Below are positions 1-12,088 of a DNA stretch of 64,000 bases, one piece after another; position 1 is the stretch's first letter; each line of letters starts with the position of its first letter. The notes beneath the pieces were generated by a model. The model saw only the letters and a program-made list of their open reading frames with translations, was not told the origin of the DNA and did no database searches. The position numbers and the translations under genes are program-made. This stretch comes from Cordia subcordata. Lineage: Eukaryota > Streptophyta > Magnoliopsida > Boraginales > Cordiaceae. The DNA lies in contig JAPTOF010000025.1 of assembly GCA_028554755.1 (NCBI GenBank), forward strand, positions 4,451,501 through 4,515,500, given 5' to 3'.

Positions 1-612
1 ATTTATGGGACAAGTTGATGATCCATAGGATTTTCCTTTTTTTCTTGGTAAGAATTTTGCATAAAGTTGTATGATACTAATACACATTTCTAGCCTAAGA
101 TCTAGAGTCATGCCAAAATAGATTTTTAGTTCGGCTAGCTACCGGTAAAAAGTTAACGTAACTTTCAGTTTTCATACGATTTTTCGATCAATTCAAGGAT
201 CCAAGATCTGTGTTTAGCCCTAAAACTACATATCACATGGCAATACGTGTGACTCTAACCGCTAGATATGCTGACTAGGCAACTACTTAACTAACTTCCT
301 TATCGAATATACTTGGAACATGATCTGGAGGAGAAATCTCCCGTTTAACAAGAGTTCTAACCTTTCCTCTTTCTAAATTGGGATGTCTATATTATTGGAG
401 TACTGGACAAGACTTTCTAAACGAGGTAACCATCACGACCAATCACGTCCAAATTCCCAAAGCAAGTAGCTTAATCTAGAGAAATTAATATCTAGATTTA
501 ATTATAGTGGGATTTTATCATATTTCTATACATTGTAATTGGAAAAACACAATTATAAAGAGCTATACGTTTCATAAGGAAAGAGAAGAATCGGGAATCA
601 AAATGCAATTAC
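1..612. other. AT-rich DNA, probably SMC5 intron, no exon seen
   Basis: This lies downstream, on the minus strand, of the last SMC5 exon in the window. The next exon of an intact gene would encode the Walker B / signature region that reads SGGERS in the family. I looked for it on the minus strand and did not find it. Either the intron runs past the left edge or the 3' part is lost. Confidence 0.5.
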
Positions 613-1615
613 CTGAATTTTACTTTTATTAGTATCCCATATTGATCAAAATCCATGCCATGTTCATCTAGAGAGAGAGAGATAGCAATCAATACAAAAA
701 TCCTTTCAAATGATATTCCAAAAATGAAAAGGAAAACTGCAACTATAATTATTACCTAAAGAAACTTCTCCTGCTACAGCCATTTCTTGAAAATTTTGAC
801 TAAAATTGTCGTTGATCTGAGACACAAAAGGGTCCGCAACGTTGGGAGCCAAGACTCCTGGGGGAAGTTCATATCAGAAAATTTCCGGATACCATAACCA
901 GTTTAAAAGTTTTAATGGGAAAAAATATAGAAGATTTCTTGAAATATGCAAAATATAGGAATAAATTTGCATGCCCTTCCTGCTCCCAGCTGTTTTGCAG
1001 CTTTTGCTTCTGTTCACAAAATTTAGCAATATGGTATGGGGGTCACAAATAGTTTTAAATGTGAGATGATCATAAGTTTAAAGGCTAAGATCAAGTAGAT
1101 GATTACAGTGGTCTAGCATAGCATTTACCAAAAAGTATCAGCTGGAAATCCACCTTCAATGTGTTTATTTCTTCTATCCGTTTACTCAGTTCTTTCTCAT
1201 CAGCTTCTTGTTTCCTTGTAAGGTCTTCTAATCTGCAAAAGGGTTAGATGATCAGACCATCCTGAATAAAGTATATGATGTCGTTGTTAAGAAAAAGAAT
1301 GGAATTGGTCTGACAAGTAGTATCCAGAATTGCAGCCTCCAGGTCTTCAATGGTTCCAGGCATCTGCATATATGATTACCCAATATATTTCTAAATTCAG
1401 GAGCTACAAAGAAGTTAAGGATGGAAGTAGATTGATTTATTTAGACAAATTACAGAATTAAGTTCAGTTAAAGCAAACATCTTTCCTTAAGTACTCTAAA
1501 CAATTGTATCAATACAACAAGCAGATTCGAGCAAAAATTATAATTTCATTCAATATAAGCAACTCTCTGAACAAATGAAAATTCAAAAACAAAATGGAGG
1601 ACATTTGTTGAATGT

Positions 1616-1936
1616 GGTCCGTATTCTTGGGCAACAAGAATAGCAAATTACCTTTTGTGCACGTTACCTTATTAGCTTGTTACCTTTTCTAGCACATAAT
1701 TAATTAATTGTCTTTTCTGTTTAATAGGTTTTAGGAAACTTTTATACAATAAATATGTGGCAATACTCATTGTATTAGGTGTGAGAGAGAAACTAGAGTA
1801 AGCCTTGTAGTATTCGTGATCAATAATAGAATTGTTCTCTGCTGTCCGTAGACGTAGGCTTTAAGGCCGAATCACGTAATTTCTTGTATCCGTTTTTCTT
1901 CTCGTATTCTTCGTGTTTGCATATTTTTTCCCAACA
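1616..1936 (+). repeat. Copia-1 5' LTR
   Basis: Begins TGTTGAATGTGG and ends CCCAACA (TG...CA). It matches 6822-7152 over its whole length. The counterpart of the TATAAATA in the 3' LTR reads ACAATAAATATG here, so the putative TATA box is altered. Confidence 0.95.
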
Positions 1937-1939
1937 AAT

Positions 1940-1951
1940 TGGTATCAGAGC
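1940..1951 (+). other. Copia-1 primer-binding site
   Basis: TGGTATCAGAGC starts 3 nt after the 5' LTR. This is the usual plant copia site complementary to the 3' end of initiator tRNA-Met. Confidence 0.9.
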
Positions 1952-2803
1952 ATAGGTATTTTTTATTCCGCTGCGAGAGAAAAAGAAAAAATCAAAACTC
2001 ACTATGAAACCAAAATTGCTCAAACCAAACGGTACCTAACCAAACAAAGGTCTTTGCTCGGCGAGGAGTACTCTGGTGCTGTCTACGTTAAGCGTTGGTG
2101 ATTGGAGTGGAAGCTTACGTCGGCAAGTCGTGGCTCATGTTTGGATTTGAAGAACAAGCGAATAAGATAGAGTTCGCGTGCTCTCGAGGTTAGTTTTTGG
2201 GTATTCAGGTATTTTTTTTTAAAAAAAATTGGTTCAAGTTTGTAAAGCAGGTTTAGGGTTAGTAGGCTTTGGCTCTTTGGGTTTATTTGGATCGGGCCTG
2301 GGTAGTGGCCTTGTCCAATTTTGTCTAGGTCTTGGGTCTTGGGTTAATTAATTTTTTGTTGGGCTTGGGTTCTAGGCCAGAAAAATAATAAATTTATTTT
2401 TTGGGTTTGGTCTTAGTTTAGGCCAAAAGAATAAAAAAGGAAGTTTATTTGGGTTTAGATTTAGTCCTGAAACCAAAAAAAAAAAAAAAAAACTGACCAG
2501 TTGACCTATTTGACCGGGGTTGACTTTGACCGTTGACCATTGACCAAGGGTTGACTGGGTTTGATTAAAGCCTTACCCCATGTTTTTCGACATAATGAGT
2601 CCATTTTTGGGTTCTATTTTTCCAGATTTTGCTCCGAAGTACGTGTTTAAGGATGGTTTTGACTTTGACCAATAGGTTTGACTTTGACTGGTGTTGAGCA
2701 AAGTTGATCAGGGGTGTTTCTAAGGTTTTTCGACGTGCTAAATCTGTGTTTGCTGTCCATTGAGCCAAATTCCATCCTAAAGTGCAAGTTTGAGCAAACG
2801 AAG

Positions 2804-5800
2804 ATGTCTTCCACAGGTAAAAAGTTTGAAATCAAGAAGTTTGACGGGAGAATGAGTTTCAGTCTATGGAGGATCAGATTCAAAGCATTTATGACAATGC
2901 AAGGACTTTCGAAGGTCATTGAAGAAGTGATCCCAGAAAAGACGGAACCAGCAGCGAGAGAAAAACTTGAAGCGAAAGCCTTGAGTGCAATACATATGTC
3001 CGTGACAAATGAAGTATTGCTGGAGATTGCTGAAAAGACGACAACAGTTGAGGCTTAGAATACTTTGGTGGAATTATATGCATCTAAATCTCTCACAAAT
3101 CGCCTCTACTTGAAGAAGCGATTGTATCATCTTAAAATGAAAGAAGGTACATCATTAAAACAACAGCTTACCTCTTGTTTTATTGCTTTGAAGGATGTGG
3201 GTGTTAAAATTGATGATGATGACCAAGCCATGATCCTATGATGCTCCTTACCGCCTTTGTATATGAACTTTGTGGACACTATGCTGTACGGGAGGGATAA
3301 AGTTACCCTTGAAGATGTGATTTCTTTATTAAAATCGAAGGATCTTCAAACACATATTTCGGGACATAGAGAAGAATTTCATGGGGAGGGTTTAGTGAGT
3401 AGAGGGAGATCGGAGAATAGAGGGGATCTTCCGGCAGAAAGAAAAGCAAGTCAAGGTCAAAATCAAGAGCAAGGAAGCTACGTTGTTTCGAGTATGGTGG
3501 AAAAGGTCACATTAAGAAAGAATGTCCAAAACTAAAAAGGGGAAAGAAAAAGGTGGAGAATTCAGCCAATGTGGTGGAGAGTGCTGACAGTTATAGGGAG
3601 AACTCGAGTAGTACTAGGGAAGTTTTGACTGTAAATGCATCACAGTGGCATAATCAATGGATTCTTCATACTGGTGCAACATTCCATATGTGTCCTAGGC
3701 ATGACTAGTTCTCTTCTTATTTCAAAAAAGAAGGGAAAGTCTTTCTAGGCAATGATCTTTTGTTGAAGGTGGAAGGAATAGGCATTGTAAATATCAAGAT
3801 GTTTTATGGTATTATAAGATCTCTTGAGTGTTGGCATGTACCAGAGCTGAAGAAAAACTTGATTTCTCTTGGACGTTTGGATTCTCATGAGTACAAATTC
3901 TGAAGTGAGAATGATGTCTTAAAGATGACCAAAGGTGCAATTGTGCTCTTGAAAGGAAACTTGACTGGCGGCCTATATGTCATTCAAGGTAGTACAGTTA
4001 TAGGTGTTGCAGTTGTTGCATCCGAGGAGAGTATAATGACACTACGCAGTTATGGCACAAACGGTTGGGCCATATGAGCGAGAGAGGACTGACCGAGCTG
4101 AGCAAGAGGGATTAGCTTTATGGGCAAAAAAAGGGGGAAAGCTTGAATTCTGCGAGCATTGTGTTTTTGGAAAGCAAACCAGGGTGAAGTTCAACAAAAG
4201 GCAAGAGAATACCAAAGGTACACTTGATTACATTCATTCTGATATTTGGGGTCTTAACAAAGAAAGGTGCCAGGTATTACATCACTTTCATTGATGCATA
4301 TACTCGGATGGTGTGGGTATACTTCTTGAAAACTAAAGATGAGGCATTTCTAGCATTTGTCGAGTGGAAGACGTTGATTGAGAAGCAAACTGGTAAACCG
4401 ATCAAGCGCCTTCGGATTAATAATAGGTTGGAATGCTGCAATAAAGTGTTTGATGAGTTCTGCAGGAAACATGGCATTGTGAGACACTACACATGTGTAG
4501 GAACACCACAATAGAATAGAGTTACAGAACGCATGAATAGAACTCTGGTAGAGAGAGCTTGTTGTATGCTTTTCCATTCTGGCTTGAGTCCAGACTTTTG
4601 GGTTGAAGCCGTTAATATGGCGTGCTACTTGGTGAATAGGTCTCCATCCAAAGCTATTAAATTGAAAACTCCTTTTGAGTTATGGTTTGGTAAGCCTGCT
4701 GACTACTCTCGATTGAGGGTGTTCGGTTGCCCTGTATACGCCCACGTAAAGGATGGCAAGTTGGAGCCGAGGGCAAAGAAATGCGTATTCCTAGGTTATA
4801 CGTCCGAGAGGAAAGGTTACATGTTGTGGTGCACAGATCCAAAGTCTCTAGGTTTCCTCGTCAGCAGGGATGTTACATTCAAGGAGTCTGCTTCATTAGA
4901 CCAAGAAAATGAGAAAACGATACTTGGTTTAAACCACGGTGTCAAAGAGCAGGTGGAGGTATTTGCTGATGTTACAAATGTTCCATCTAGCAGTAGTAGC
5001 AGTCCAATTTAGCCAACTCAACCAACTAAGGTGCATGATCAAAATGTGCCTGAACAACAGAAGTATAGCATTGCTGTTAGACGAGAAAGGAGATAGATTA
5101 GAGAGCCTCAAAGGTATAGATACGTTGATCTTGTTATTTATGCTTTGACTGTTGCCAAACAATTGAAGGACATGAGCCGAATTCGTATAAAGAGGCTATA
5201 TCTAGAAAAGATTTACTCAGTGGGTAGGTGCCATGAGCAAAGAGATTGAGTCTCTTCAGAAGAATCAAACATGGGAGCTTGTTAAATTGCCTAAGAGACA
5301 GCGAGTTGTTAGTTGCAAATGGGTTTACAAGAAAAAGAAAGATACTCCAGGGGTTGACGGTCCTTGATACAAGGCGCGATTAGTGGCAAAAAGCTATACA
5401 CAAAGAAAGGGTGTTGACTTCAACGAAGTGTTCTTTGCAGTTGTGAAGCATAGTTCTATCAGGGTTTTACTTGCCTTGGTTACTCTTCATGACTTAGAGC
5501 TTGAGCAGCTAGATGTGAAAACGACATTTTTGCATAGTGCTCTTGAAGAGCAGATTTACATGAGTCAACTGAAGGGGTTTGTAGTTCTTGGTAAGGAGAA
5601 CCATGTTTGCAAATTGAAGAAATCCTCATATGGGTTGAAGCAGTCGCCTCGGCAATGGTACAAGAGATTTGACACATTCATGGTAGGTGCTGGATACATA
5701 AGGAGTGCCTATGATAGTTGTGTGTATCTTAAGAAGCTTCCAGATGGTTCGTTTGTGTACTTGTTGTTGTATGTCGATGATATGCTTATTGTTGCTAAAA

Positions 5801-6750
5801 GCATGTCTGTAATTGATGAATTAAAGAAGCAGTTGGGTGATGAGTTTGAGACGAAGGATCTTGGAGCAGTGAAGAAGATTCTTGGCATGGAGATTCACAG
5901 AGATAGAAATGCTAGGAAGCTGTTCTTATCTCAGCAGAGTTATATTGAAAAAGTGCTGGAGCGTTTTGGGATGTTTAAAGCAAAGCCTGTGAGTGTGCTG
6001 CTTACTGCTCATTTCAAGTGGTCTGCAGATTTGTCACCTAAAACTGAGTAGGAGGTAGAGCATACGTCTCATGTTCCATACTCAAGTATTGTTGGGAGCT
6101 TGATGTATGCTATGGTGTGCACTTGTCCTGCCATTTCACATGCAGTTAGTGTTGTAAACAGGTATATGGTATCGCCTGGGAAAGTACACTGGGAAGCGAT
6201 GAAATGGATAATGAGATATTTGCATGACACTACGAATGTAAGTTTGTTGTTTAGCAAGATGGCTGGAGATTGTGTAAGGTTAGTGGGTTATTGTGATTTA
6301 GACTTTACGAGTGACCTTGATAAGAGAAGATCTCTAACGAGTTACGTATTTACTCTCTCTAAATATGCTATCAGTTGGAAAGCGACATTACAGTCTACTG
6401 TGACATTGTCGACTACTGAGGTGGAGTACATGGAAATTGCAGAAGCTGTGAAAGAGGTCATGTAGTTACAAGGCCTGGTTCGTGATCTTGGACTGTAGCA
6501 AGATACAAGTACAATCTTTTGTGATATCCAGAGTGCAATCCATCTGACAAAGAATCAGATGTATCATAAGAGGACTAAACACATTGACATCAGATATCAC
6601 TTCATCAGAAATGTTATATCACAAAAAATCATATCGGTGCAAAAGATATCTACCCATGAGAATCTAGCAGATATGATGACTAAGGTGATTCCAGTCAGCA
6701 AGTTTAAGCATTGCTTGGACTTGGTTGTTATTTGCGGTGCGGAGCATTGA
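2804..6750 (+). pseudogene. Copia-1 gag-pol polyprotein, degenerate
   Basis: Gag starts at the ATG at 2804. The frame is cut by stops near 3056, 3239, 3532, 4512 and 6049 and by several frameshifts. Zinc knuckle near 3490: the second Cys is Tyr (CFEYGGKGHIKKEC). Protease near 3660: the catalytic Asp is His (ILHTGAT). Integrase 4200-4900: the second catalytic Asp is Asn (LRINNRLE) and the PQQNG motif carries a TAG. Reverse transcriptase 5260-6050 keeps YVDDM near 5770. RNase H 6100-6750 keeps a recognisable tail ([13 protein letters not shown]). Nothing here can be translated as a whole; an active element would need a single open frame of more than 1,200 codons. Confidence 0.9.
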
Positions 6751-6821
6751 GCCCTTAGGGGCAGTTAGCAACAAGGACGATGGTGTATTGATTGGAGTAA
6801 ATACGTGCCAATGTGAATATT

Positions 6822-7152
6822 TGTTGAATGTGGCCCATATTATTGGGCAACAAGAATAGCAAATTACCTTTTATGCACGTTACTTTATTGGCTTGTTACC
6901 TTTTCTAGCACATAATTAATTAGTCACATTTTCTGCTTAATAGGTTTTAGGAAACCTTTGTACTATAAATATGTGGCAATACTCATTGTGTTAGATGTGT
7001 GAGAGAAACCAGAATAAGCCTTGTAGTAATCGTAATCAATAATAAAATTGTTCTCTGCTGCCGGTAGACGTAAGCTTTAAGGCCAAATCACGTAATTTAT
7101 TGGGTCCATTTTTCTTCTCGTATTCTTCGTATTTGCATGTTTTTCCTCAACA
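6822..7152 (+). repeat. Copia-1 3' LTR
   Basis: Starts TGTTGAATGTGG and ends CTCAACA, followed by the target duplication ACATT. It contains TATAAATA near 6963, a plausible LTR TATA box. Confidence 0.95.
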
Positions 7153-7481
7153 ACATTTATATGACCGTTTCTGCTGAAACTACACAAAATCCTTGAAAGC
7201 ACAATAGAAAACAATGCAGGTTCTATTCCATACATCAGAGAACTGTAAAAGCTCTAAAGCATAACGAAAAACCATGTAGCCAATTACCAAATTGTCACTC
7301 ATAACCCAAGTATTATAATTGTTGAGTTATATAGGCAAATCAACTCAGTAATAAATCCTAGTCCTCCGAAAGAAAAGAAGGAAACTTCTAAATTCTAGGC
7401 AGTATGCATTGTGATTTCGCACCCTTTAATGCCCACCTTTTACATGCTAAGGGAAGCGGCTAAGTCAAATAGGTATTAGTT

Positions 7482-9125
7482 ATTAGTCTTGTACTAGTCA
7501 ACTGCTGTTAGTTACTCAAGTTTGTTAGTTAGACTTGTTATAACAGCTGGCATGTAACTGACTTACTTAAGACTCAAGTGATGATGTAGAGCTGTAAATA
7601 TCTCTTAACACAATGTAATCATTTGATCTAATGATGCTAGAAATTTTTTTCAAAACCACTGATTTTTTCAAATCTGAGGCATTGCCTCTCAAAGTATCTT
7701 CTTCTCTCTCTATCTCTACCAATTAACATCATATCTAGAGCTAATGATGCTAGGAAATTTTTTTCGGAAATCACTGATTTTTTCAATCTGAGGCATAATC
7801 TCCACCGTTTTTTATGTTTTCAAGCTTCAACAGCGTGCCACCTCGCGCAAAAGAGCATTGAGCATTTAGGTTTTTCGAACTCCATAGCTAGTGCTTCTCG
7901 ACAGCCACAAGCTTGTTTCTTGCATCTGCTTAACTCAACTCTTTCATCAAGTACCAATTTAGCTTCGACTGACTTCTCTGATCATTCGAAGCAAGTTTCA
8001 GCTCAATCCCACCATTGCCGCCTCTGATCTCTTCTGATGCTTCCTCCAGCTGCTAGGGTTTTCATCATGGCCTTACCATCAGATGAAGCATTGCGAGTTG
8101 CCTCAGAGCGTTGTCTTCAAAGTTTCACTCTCTAGTGATTAAGTTGGATAACACCAACTACGTTGTCTGGAAAACACAGACGGAGGGCATTTTCAATGGC
8201 TACAATCTTCTTGATCATGTGATTGGTGAACACCTCCATGTCCAACCAAAACAATTACCAACGACACTGGAGCTATTGCTACCAATACTGAATTCACTAC
8301 ACGGCAAACAACAGATAAAAATCTTTAAAAACATGCTTGTTTGCCTCTCTTCAACCTACAGTCTTTTCTCAACTAGTTTTGGTCTGCTTAGAAAAGAGAT
8401 TTCACTCTCTCAGCAGGTCCCATGTTCATCAGTTTGAAACATCAGCTTTCCACCATTACCAGAGGTTCTTATACAATCAAAACATCGGTGATTTAATAGC
8501 AACTGTGGATGAACCCCTAGGAGAAGAGGATTTAGCATGTACATACTTACAGGTTTACCTGCAAATTATGCACTTGCAAAAAGCCTCTATGTGGGTGAGA
8601 TCTGAGCCAATCAGTGCCTCAAACCTGTGTGGCATTCTCCTCAGTCCTCACATAAGAAGCTTATCTTAACTTCCCTCGTTCAGAATCTTTCACTGAGCCA
8701 GTCTCTTTTGAACCACGCTCTGCCCTGTATACACCTACCACATTCAGAGGTGACCAATCCAATAACAGAGGCAGGGGCAGAAATCAAAATCAAAGAGGTG
8801 GAAGAGGTCAGAGAGGCAACAACAGAGGAGGTTATAACGCTGGTTCTCCCAAGCCAAGGCCTTCCTGCTCAATTTCATTTAAACCTTCATAATTCTCTGC
8901 TCCATCTAATCAGCAAGTATCAGGATTCAGTGTCAAACCTGTGGGAAGTATAATCACTCTGCTTATGTGTACTAGTCAACTGCTGTCAAATATGTAAGTT
9001 CAGTTAATAGACTTGTTATAGCAGCTGATATGTAACTGCCTTACTTTAGATTCAAGCAATGTTGTAACTATAAATATCTCTCAATACAGCATAATCAATT
9101 TGATCATCGATAACACAACTCATTG
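7482..9125 (+). mobile_element. Deleted Copia remnant with degenerate LTR-like ends
   Basis: Two related stretches bracket a gag remnant. Both open with TGTACTAGTCAACTGCTGT (within 7483-7506 and 8967-8990), share GACTTGTTATA, CAGCTG and TGTAACTG, and reach a TATA-like TAAATATCTCT (7597, 9070). They look like LTRs of one old element that lost all of pol. No target duplication was found. Inside the left part, a segment of about 45 bp containing CACTGATTTTTTCAA occurs twice, about 110 bp apart (near 7630 and 7740). It lies in the same SMC5 intron as Copia-1. Confidence 0.65.
8068..8900 (+). pseudogene. Copia gag remnant
   Basis: The segment after 8120 encodes VIKLDNTNYVVWKTQ, the typical start of a copia gag domain. 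Similarity to gag then moves between three frames (8111-8437, 8337-8669, 8627-8953). It ends in a Gly/Arg/Gln/Asn-rich stretch (RGGRGQRGNNRGG, near 8800), as is usual between gag and the zinc knuckle. Frameshifts make it non-functional. Confidence 0.7.
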
Positions 9126-10395
9126 ATCCTTTCTAACGTTACAATCCTTCCAATTTGGAGGAAAGGTACAACTACAAAGACCTCTAATATCCTCAAGAAT
9201 GAAATCTCCAGGTTCATTCCCATTTTCCTTCTCCTTCACCACCCCACCAAACAACAAAGAGGACAGAAGGTACCCTTCTCCCAAGTCTACTAGTTCAAGG
9301 TAAATATAGTAGGCAGCCTTCCTTGAACCGGAAATGCAGTTATCTATAGAGTGGGAAGGTCAGTATCACCATCTTAGGTGGTGTCTGAAAAGCCCATCAT
9401 ATGCAGCATCATAGAGTTCACAACACTAGTAGTATTAAATTGAGCCTAAGTGCTACTATTTGTGATGAGATGATTCACAATGAACTATGCTAGCATCTAT
9501 ACAGGCACTGGCAAGCGTATCAACAATTAACATGGGAGATCATGAAATCCCACATCTACCTAGCACATAAATTTCAGGTGGCAATATGTCAAATAGACAA
9601 GTAATGGATATCCCTTTGGGAAGGACACTTTGATGCAAGACGGTTAGAGGGTCTCCACTCTGGTCTAGCATACTTGGGAATTCAGTCAAAAGCTTAGTAA
9701 ATATGTTGAACCATAAAATATGTAGAAAAGTTTAAAAGCTTTAGTTCCTATTCCCCCTTCATAATTCATCTTGATGCAACTTATTCTGAAAAATCAACTT
9801 GATGCAACTATTTTAGGGAACTCAACTGGCAGAATACATAATTTACCTCGAGTGATATCAGTATTCCATCTTCTACCTATTGCATGTAATATTTTCTTAT
9901 TCATACCATTAGTTCTCATAGAAGAGACCTCTTTTCCTTTGTATTTTTTCTTAATCTCGTTTATGGTTCCTATATTGTCCATTCAAAAGTGAACATTGTA
10001 AAGTTTTACCCCATTTTAAAAATTAAAATAAAAAGCCAACTGTACTATGTAAAGGATAAGATTTAGACTGGTCAGAGTACTTGAAAGGCTGGTTTAGTTA
10101 AATAGACAACCTGGATAATGACAGCTGTTATACTACTTAAGCAGTTAACACTTGTGATTAACTCATATGTATAACATAACTAACTCAAGTTACTTGCTCT
10201 CCAAGTATTTAGCAAGTATAAATAGATGTAACGATGTATAAATCATAATACAAAAATCCTCATTTCTCTGCAAATGTGCTCTCTCTTTCTCTCTCTTCAC
10301 ATACTGGCCAAATTGTCAACATTCAAATTTGTAGAAATTTAATCATAGCAATTAACACTCATAATAATAAAATTATTTCATGTGAATATACAAAC
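9126..10395. other. Intronic DNA of the SMC5 fragment, no gene; LTR-like piece near 10.05-10.32 kb
   Basis: No coding similarity recognised. The piece at about 10050-10320 has an LTR-like composition: CAGCTGTTAT, a TATA-like GTATAAATAGATG near 10217, then a CT-rich run. It could be another solo LTR, but I found no matching copy or target duplication. Confidence 0.3.
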
Positions 10396-10991
10396 CTCAA
10401 GAAATGCCTGCTCAAGTTCTGTAGTTATCATTGCAATTGATTCGGCATGCCTCTTGGCAACTAATAATTGTTGTCTGCAATCCTCCACTTCCTTCTTACC
10501 TTTACACCAAGAAAAGAAGATTATAAAAGAGGCAAGGCACCCATTTGAAGTGGGCCAGATAACTCTTATTCTGTTAGTAAAAAATTCCAGCAATAGAACC
10601 TCAAACAGCTCATCACAAAACGGTTTTAGCTAAACTAGCTTATCAGAAAACCAACTTACACAAATGAATGTACCATATGATACAGCTCACCAAGCTATAC
10701 GTGAAAAACTAATGTACAAAAGTATCTTCAAACTCGTCTCTTTTGCTATGAAGTTTGCATTTTTGTTGTGATTCCCTAATAACTAATATCTATATTCATT
10801 ATTAGGGTGCCTTAACAATTTTCACAGCAAAGAAACAGGATAACAACTGGAAAACTAACTGCTTACAATTTTTGTGGCTTTAAAACAACCTTTAATCACA
10901 TTCTAACGAGTTACTTACAATATTCATGATGCAGCCACGATTGCTTTGCAAATCTTTCCAGCTGCTTCATATTGCCTTCCATATAATTAAT

Positions 10992-11900
10992 CTGAAATGG
11001 GGATAGATCACAGAAATGGAAATTACATACAGAGAAGATAAGCCATATAAGCATCCAAGAAGAATTTTAATCAAACACTTGCGATAACGCAACACACGGT
11101 ACAGAATTCCTCATATCATTTCATCCGAGGCCATTAGCTCAGCATTTCATCAAAAACAAATGATCATAGCAAGATATTGGAAAAGAGACATTTTGATAGC
11201 ATCAGAAACTCTTGCATTACAAATAACACTGTTGAGCAAGTTTAGAATTGTCCATCATTGTCATTACTCATCAGAAGCTTCTAAACAAGACTAATCTGTG
11301 TTAAGCCTTCTCAAGGGACATATTCAATTGCTTTCTGTTGCTTGCTTTGACATTTAAGCCTTTTGGTCACATCAAAACCAATTGGTCCAAATAAAGTAAT
11401 TAGGTACTTAGTCCTTTTCTTCAGAGAAGTAAAAAGAGATATTTGGGGTACAACCCATTACATGTATACAACAAGCTAGTAAATTAGTTTGTTTAGTCCT
11501 TTCGTGCTTCTTCTCAGTCCTCACATGTTCAACAAGTACAATTTTACAATTAGGTCGAATAAACCTTACACAAACTGTTGTCTATCAAATGGCTATGTAA
11601 TGATCAAGCATTTTATCCCTTCTTTAGTTGCCTAAGAATAAGGGTGAACATAAGCAGGTTAAACTGATCAACCAATTCAAACCAAACAAAAAATTTAGTT
11701 GATTTGGTTTTTTTTTTTTTTTTATAGCTCAAAACTAACTAGTAAATTTCAAATTAGAACCAATTGGTTACGTTTGGTTTGAAGTAGGTCCATAAATCAA
11801 AGCAAACTAAACCAAACTATTTTCATCCTTAAAAAACCAATGGTTATTTGGTTATTGAGTAATTATACATGATAAAAAAACCTAATTATACTACCTAGAG

Positions 11901-11938
<38 letters not shown>

Positions 11939-12088
11939 ATATTGGAATATACTCCTAACGTAAGACTATATACTATAATATAATATATATATACACAATT
12001 ATGAATATATAAACACATAAAAATCTACCTATAAATCTAACAATGTAAGAAACGTATAAAAGGAAAAGCCTAATCTAGTTTATAATTG
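10992..12088. other. Non-coding DNA upstream of the SMC5 fragment
   Basis: No SMC5 exon found. About 11640-11850 is rich in AACCAAAC / GGTTTGGTT motifs on both strands, a composition typical of repeat-derived plant DNA. A pure (AT)n run lies at 11902-11931, followed by very AT-rich sequence. Confidence 0.4.

Larger units (their letters stand above)
1616..7152 (+). mobile_element. Copia-1: full-length Ty1/copia retrotransposon (Tork/Tnt1-like), inactive
   Basis: A 5.5-kb element with two LTRs, a primer-binding site and the copia domain order gag, protease, integrase, reverse transcriptase, RNase H. It is flanked by a 5-bp target duplication ACATT (1611-1615 and 7153-7157). It sits inside an SMC5 intron in the opposite orientation to the gene. 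The gag opening (KKFEIKKFDGRMSFSLW) suggests the Tork/Tnt1 group. The two LTRs differ by many substitutions and small indels by eye, so the insertion is not recent. Confidence 0.95.
613..10991 (-). pseudogene. SMC5: SMC5 fragment (structural maintenance of chromosomes 5), six C-terminal exons, frameshifted
   Basis: SMC5 is the coiled-coil ATPase of the SMC5/6 complex, which acts in DNA repair and recombination in the nucleus. Exons with GT/AG borders, in transcript order: 10919-10991 (MEGNMKQLERFAKQ), 10396-10499 (KKEVEDCRQQLLVAKRHAES), about 1270-1363 (MPGTIEDLEAAILDTT), 1154-1232 (RKQEADEKELSKRIEEIN), 756-857 (ESWLPTLR, then QNFQEMAVAGEVSL), 613-667 (DEHGMDFDQYGILIKVKFR). These match the second coiled coil and the start of the C-terminal head as I recall them from plant SMC5. 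The first two exons join in frame through a split Cys codon. Damage: exon 756-857 has two extra bases after TLR-T-L, so its halves are in different frames; exon 1154-1232 is 79 nt where 78 is expected; the exon starting at 1363 loses the family sequence after SILFLN and has no donor far enough from the next acceptor. No 5' exons were found before the ZPR gene at 28.1 kb. Identity is sure; pseudogene status is likely. Confidence 0.85.
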
